From assembly GCA_025355105.1 (NCBI GenBank), contig JANYAE010000052.1, positions 62,001-126,000 on the forward strand: DNA of 64,000 nt, in the 5' to 3' direction. This stretch comes from Pseudomonadota bacterium (GTDB taxonomy: Bacteria > Pseudomonadota > Gammaproteobacteria > Steroidobacterales > Steroidobacteraceae). A program made the translations under genes and the position numbers. Numbering within the stretch: the stretch's first letter is position 1; the number at the start of each line of letters is the position of its first letter. Below are positions 60,718-64,000 of this stretch, one piece after another. Below the pieces are notes generated by a model, which saw nothing but the letters and a program-made list of their open reading frames with translations, made no database searches and had not been told where the DNA came from.

Positions 60718-61518
60718 TCAGCCGCGGCGCAATGCGGCAACGCTGCCGGAGGCGGCGCGCGCGGTCTCGAGCAGCAGCGGCGCGAGCCGGCTGCGCAGTT
60801 CCGCGAGCGTCCAGCGGCTCGTCGGTCCTGACAGGTTGACCGCCGCGACCGGCCGGCCATTGCTGCCGAGGATCGGTGCCCCGATCGTCAGGTCACCGCG
60901 GTAGCACTCTTCGCTGGCCCAGGAGTAGCCGAGCTCGCGCGCGCCGTCGACGATCTCGAGGATGCGCGCGCTGTCGGTCAGCGTGTGCGGGGTGAAGGGA
61001 CGAAGCGACGAGCGCGCGAGGATCTCGCGGACCTCGTCGCGCGGCAGCGCCGACAGGTAGGCGCGCCCCGCCGCGGTGCAATACATCGGCAAGCGGCGGC
61101 CGACGGGCATGTGGATGAAGAACCGCTTGTGGCTCGGGAAGCGCGCGATGAACACCATCTCGACTCCATCCGGCTCCGACAGGCTCACCGACTCGCCGCA
61201 CGCCTGGTTGAGGTCGACGAGGTGCGTGGTGGCCTGCTCGATGACCGGGTGCCCGGCGAGGTACGGGTATCCGAGCGAGAGCGTGCGCGCGGTCAGCACC
61301 CAGCGCCGCAGCTGCTCGTCGCGGCGCAGGTAGCCGAGCCGCACCAGCGTGTGCACGCAGCGCTGCGCCGAACTGGTCGTCATCTGCGCCGCGGCGGCGA
61401 CTTCGGCGAGGTTGAGCGCGCGGCGCTCGCCGGCATAGGCCGCGAGCACGGCGAAGGCCTTCTCGACCGACTGGTTGTACAGCGGATCGTGACTGGCGGC
61501 GGTCGGCGCGGCGCTCAC
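60718..61518 (-). CDS. IclR family transcriptional regulator
   Basis: 266-residue regulator: N-terminal winged helix (NQSVEKAFAVLAAYAGERRALN, EVAAAAQMTTSSAQRCVHTL) and the IclR effector domain (CGESVSLSEPDGVEMVFIA, GRRLPMYCTAAGRAYLSAL, ASEECYRGDLTIGAPILG). Such proteins often control aromatic or sugar-acid uptake and degradation and bind as tetramers. The start is a GTG; the ribosome site is poor (AAGG touching it), so the true start is uncertain. Located directly upstream of the TonB receptor on the same strand, 192 bases before it. Confidence 0.88.
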   Translation of the reverse strand: MSAAPTAASHDPLYNQSVEKAFAVLAAYAGERRALNLAEVAAAAQMTTSSAQRCVHTLVRLGYLRRDEQLRRWVLTARTLSLGYPYLAGHPVIEQATTHLVDLNQACGESVSLSEPDGVEMVFIARFPSHKRFFIHMPVGRRLPMYCTAAGRAYLSALPRDEVREILARSSLRPFTPHTLTDSARILEIVDGARELGYSWASEECYRGDLTIGAPILGSNGRPVAAVNLSGPTSRWTLAELRSRLAPLLLETARAASGSVAALRRG

Positions 61519-61556
61519 CTTCGGCCGCGTGACGAGCGGCGCATTGAGTCGTGTGA

Positions 61557-61583
61557 CGATAGTGAGTGCTCGATTAGCGATAG
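61557..61583. promoter_or_regulatory. Repeated CGATAG words upstream of the IclR gene
   Basis: CGATAG at 61557-61562 and 61578-61583 with CGATTAG at 61571-61577 between them. They lie about 40-65 bases upstream of the IclR start and share the CGATA core with the tandem repeats near the TonB receptor; a candidate autoregulatory operator. Confidence 0.35.
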
Positions 61584-61689
61584 ACTCTCGGTGGGACGGT
61601 ACGCAGCCGGATCAAGCGCTGTCAAGCGACGGCGCAGCGTGCGGCCGGGTGCCGCGGCCCGGTGGCCGCGCCGGCGGTCGCGGCAGCGG

Positions 61690-63018
61690 CTACTGCGGGC
61701 GCGGCGCGGCGAGCGCGTGGCGCAATTCGAGTCCCTCGGCGTGCCGGCGCTGGAAGCCTTTCCAGACCGTGATGCCGTCCGTGCCCGGGCTCACGGCATC
61801 GTAGCGCCCGGCACGGTCCGCGGGCCAGAGACCTGCGCTCGAGTCGGGGACGAGACCGTCGATGTAGGCCGACCGCGACGGATCGCCGCGCACGTAGAAG
61901 TCGAGGAACGCCGTGATCATGTGCAGATTGATCGCGACGATGCGGTCCTTACGCCAGACGGCATCCTCGAACCAGTCCTGATCCCACAATCGTCCGCGCA
62001 TCGTGTCGGGGACCGGCGCGAGGCCAAGGTTGTGGCCGCCGTTCTTGTACGTCAACAGGTAGCGCGGCGCGTTGGTCGCGGCGTCGAAGTAGGCACGTGC
62101 GCCGGTCGCGTAATCGACGGTCCGGTCGCTGTCGCCGGAGATCAGAAAGAGCGGCGCGGTGATGCCGCGCAGGCCGTCGCTGCCCCACGCACCCCATGAC
62201 GCGCCGGCCGGCGAGATCGCGACCACCGCCTTGAGGCCGTGGACGAGGATCGCGTCGCGCGCGGCGCCGCCGCCGGCCAACGGCAGCAGCAATCCGCCCG
62301 GCACGAACTTCATGCCTGACCCGCTCGGATCGAGCACCGCGCCAGCGCTGGCCAGTACGCCGTAGCCGCCCATCGAATAGCCGACCAGTGCGGTGCGTTC
62401 GGGATCGACGACGCCCTCTGCGCCGAGCATGTCCTGCAGCGAGCGCGCGACGAAGCCGATGTCGATCGGGCGGCGCAGCATCGGGCCGGCGAACTTGCTG
62501 AAATCACCGTACGGCGGATCCAGGTGGCGGATGGCGGCCACGACGTAGCCCTTCGAGGCGAGATTCTCGGTCAGCCAGCTGAGCCCGGCGGTGACATTGC
62601 CGTAGCCGTGCGAAACGACGACCAGCGGATGCCGCCCGGCAACCGGCGTCGCGCCGCGCACCGCGAGGCCGGCCACCGAGAAGGCGGTCGGAGGATTTCG
62701 CGGCTCCGCGGGCTCGCCGTCCAGCTCGGCGGCATAGCTCTCGGCGATGGCGCCCGGCCGAAGCGTCGCGGGATACCAGATGTCAACGGTGAGACTGCGG
62801 TCGTGATGGCTCGGCGCGCCGGTCTGTGGATCGAGCGCCAGCGGGTCCGGCTGGTCACGATGGACGAGCGTCAGAGTGCGAACGCCCACCGCGAATTCGC
62901 CGAGACGCGCGAGTTCGGGCGCATCGACACCCGGTCGGCTCGGCGGTTCGGCGGCGATCGCCGCCATCCTCGTCGCGCTCAGCAGCAGCAGCAGAACAGG
63001 CAACGTGATTCGCTTCAT
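61690..63018 (-). CDS. Alpha/beta hydrolase (dienelactone-hydrolase-like), exported
   Basis: 442-residue secreted alpha/beta hydrolase: signal peptide (LPVLLLLLSATRMAAIA), oxyanion/His region VVVSHGYGNVTAGLSWL, nucleophile elbow GYSMGGYG, acid near LFLISGDSDRTVDY and base His in YKNGGHNLGL. The layout is similar to platelet-activating-factor acetylhydrolase or large lipases/esterases, so an ester is the likely substrate. The ATG at 63018 has GGAG six bases upstream; an ATG six bases earlier touches that site. Divergent from the GntR regulator and so a probable regulatory target. Confidence 0.88.
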   Translation of the reverse strand: MKRITLPVLLLLLSATRMAAIAAEPPSRPGVDAPELARLGEFAVGVRTLTLVHRDQPDPLALDPQTGAPSHHDRSLTVDIWYPATLRPGAIAESYAAELDGEPAEPRNPPTAFSVAGLAVRGATPVAGRHPLVVVSHGYGNVTAGLSWLTENLASKGYVVAAIRHLDPPYGDFSKFAGPMLRRPIDIGFVARSLQDMLGAEGVVDPERTALVGYSMGGYGVLASAGAVLDPSGSGMKFVPGGLLLPLAGGGAARDAILVHGLKAVVAISPAGASWGAWGSDGLRGITAPLFLISGDSDRTVDYATGARAYFDAATNAPRYLLTYKNGGHNLGLAPVPDTMRGRLWDQDWFEDAVWRKDRIVAINLHMITAFLDFYVRGDPSRSAYIDGLVPDSSAGLWPADRAGRYDAVSPGTDGITVWKGFQRRHAEGLELRHALAAPRPQ

Positions 63019-63134
63019 CGGCATCTCCGCAGGTCAGCGCAGGCGGCGGTCGCCACCGTTGCGGCGGCCGAACGCGACATCCTGCAGGAGCGCCACGCGG
63101 TCGGATAGCGCCAGCCCACCGACTTGCCAGAATG

Positions 63135-63151
63135 TCATAATGTTATAATGA
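63135..63151. promoter_or_regulatory. Imperfect 17-bp dyad, probable GntR operator, overlapping a perfect -10 box
   Basis: TCATAATGTTATAATGA has the symmetric outline TCATnATnnnATnATGA and contains a consensus TATAAT (63144-63149) in the gap between the divergent hydrolase and GntR genes; a TTGCCA sits further upstream at non-ideal spacing. An AT-rich dyad over the promoter in otherwise GC-rich DNA suggests autoregulation by the GntR protein. Confidence 0.5.
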
Positions 63152-63185
63152 TCTGCTGCCACTTCGATCCGACGGTCCTGCCGCA

Positions 63186-63965
63186 ATGCCGGCCTGCACG
63201 GTGCGCACCGTGAGATCCCTCTACGAAAAGACGATCGCCTTCGTCTTGCAGTACATCGACGAGAACGGGCTGCAGGCCGGCGCGCAGCTGCCGCCGGAGA
63301 CGCGGCTCGCCGTGCAGGCAGGCGTCAGCCTCGTCACCGTGCGCCGTGCGCTCGCGGAGCTCGCGGCGCAGTCGGTCGTGCGGCGCGAGCAGGGACGCGG
63401 CACCTTCGTGGTGCGGCCGCGCGTCCGCGCCGAGACCACGCGCGTCGGCGGCCTGCGCCACTCCCTGCACCTCGACGCGCGTTCCGATCTGCAGACGCGC
63501 GTGCTCGGCTGCTTCTCGCGCCGCGCCAACGCCGACGAGTGCGCGGCGCTGGGCCTGCAGGAGGGCGCCGCCGTCTGGGAGATCTCGCGTCTCAGGCTGC
63601 TCAATCAGCGGCCGCTGATCTGGGAGCTGTCGACGATCCCGAAGCTGCTGGCGCCCGATCTCGGCGGCCACATCGAGGCGCGCGACCCGCGCTCGCTGTA
63701 CGACCTGCTCGACGAGGTCTACAAGCTCAAGGAAGCGCGCGAAGAGCAGATGCTCGTGTCGCGGCCGGCGCGCGAGCGCGAGCAGGAGCTGCTCGACCTC
63801 ATGAACTTCGAGTGGGTGGTGGAGATCACCGGTACCAGCTTCTCCACGCGGCAGGCGCCGATCGATCGCTTCCGCATGATCTTCGTCGCCAAGTCCTTCG
63901 CCTTCCGGCTCGCGACCGCGCCTTCGAGCGCCGTCGAGGCCATCGAGCTTGCGACCGGCGCCTGA
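63186..63965 (+). CDS. GntR family transcriptional regulator with UTRA domain (HutC subfamily)
   Basis: 259-residue regulator: N-terminal GntR winged helix (SLYEKTIAFVLQYIDENG, QLPPETRLAVQAGVSLVTVR, ALAELAAQSVVRREQGRGTFV) and C-terminal UTRA effector domain (VWEISRLRLLNQRPLIWE, TGTSFSTRQAPIDRFRM). Typical ligands are amino sugars, histidine derivatives or similar small molecules. The ATG has no clear ribosome site; GTG codons at 63201 and 63210 are alternatives. Divergent from the alpha/beta hydrolase gene with a probable operator between them. Confidence 0.9.
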   Translation: MPACTVRTVRSLYEKTIAFVLQYIDENGLQAGAQLPPETRLAVQAGVSLVTVRRALAELAAQSVVRREQGRGTFVVRPRVRAETTRVGGLRHSLHLDARSDLQTRVLGCFSRRANADECAALGLQEGAAVWEISRLRLLNQRPLIWELSTIPKLLAPDLGGHIEARDPRSLYDLLDEVYKLKEAREEQMLVSRPAREREQELLDLMNFEWVVEITGTSFSTRQAPIDRFRMIFVAKSFAFRLATAPSSAVEAIELATGA

Positions 63966-64000
63966 TGAGCCCGCCGCTCAGCCGTTCGTGGCGAGATAGC

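Noticed and set aside
1-64000. tRNA/rRNA genes, CRISPR arrays or insertion sequences
   Set aside because: I looked for T-loop-type segments, regularly spaced repeats and transposase motifs and saw none; a covariance-model or repeat search would settle it.

Overview
The window is a very GC-rich (about 70 %), densely packed bacterial chromosome segment with about 54 protein genes. I see no tRNA, rRNA, CRISPR array, insertion sequence or phage gene. The gene content fits an aerobic, Gram-negative, soil- or sediment-type proteobacterium: a TonB-dependent receptor, an RND/TolC efflux system, Tat-exported quinoprotein subunits, a PQQ dehydrogenase with its cytochrome, a UrcA-family protein, TrxC and NnrS. 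The UrcA gene and the style of the TonB receptor make me lean towards a Steroidobacter/Nevskia-like gammaproteobacterium. That is inference, and an alphaproteobacterium is not excluded.

Layout. 1-4.2 kb: a truncated SDR, a second SDR, a cupin and a secreted gamma-glutamyltransferase, coupled by stop/start overlaps, facing a proline-racemase-family gene whose two catalytic cysteines are Ser and Thr. 4.4-9.7 kb: small thiamine-binding-type protein, DUF2461 protein, a non-pyrrolysine MttB-family methyltransferase divergent from a BetI-like TetR regulator, UrcA and an orphan ParA. 9.7-17.3 kb: a carbohydrate locus (GH3 and GH127 exo-glycosidases divergent from a periplasmic PQQ dehydrogenase with a monoheme cytochrome, then another CxxCH protein), closed by a perfect 15-bp hairpin. 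17.4-28 kb: alpha/beta hydrolase, FAD/GcvT dimethylglycine-dehydrogenase-type enzyme, a six-hairpin glycosidase divergent from a large Asp-box beta-propeller, and a zinc alcohol dehydrogenase. 28-29.5 kb: membrane protein, bactofilin and a coupled zinc-ribbon protein. 29.5-36.2 kb: MFS transporter plus FAD amine oxidase, divergent from a tryptophan-tryptophylquinone (TTQ) amine-dehydrogenase operon (large subunit, light subunit, two monoheme cytochromes), then an acyl-CoA transferase. 36.4-41.5 kb: molybdopterin oxidoreductase, GNAT, amidase, SDR. 41.6-44.8 kb: MFS transporter, Fe/2-oxoglutarate oxygenase and HD-domain oxygenase, which look like an organophosphonate module (TmpA/TmpB type). 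44.8-51 kb: Cus-type copper/silver efflux operon with a small His/Cys-rich protein upstream. 51.1-53.7 kb: the three AmmeMemoRadiSam genes. 53.8-57.4 kb: 5-formyl-THF cyclo-ligase, NnrS, betaine/homocysteine methyltransferase, TrxC. 57.8-64 kb: small membrane protein, TonB receptor with IclR regulator, alpha/beta hydrolase and a GntR regulator.

How it fits together. A recurring theme is methylated and primary amines. TmpA/TmpB would release glycine betaine from 2-trimethylaminoethylphosphonate. A betaine-homocysteine methyltransferase and the MttB-family enzyme could remove the first methyl group. The FAD/GcvT enzyme oxidises dimethylglycine- or sarcosine-type substrates with transfer of the carbon to folate, and the cyclo-ligase recovers folate. 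The TTQ amine dehydrogenase and FAD amine oxidase handle other amines. A second theme is outer-surface scavenging of plant-type polysaccharide with periplasmic sugar oxidation. The most notable loci are the TTQ dehydrogenase lacking its usual maturation genes, the putative TmpAB operon with its own transporter, and the AmmeMemoRadiSam trio, whose function is to my knowledge unknown.
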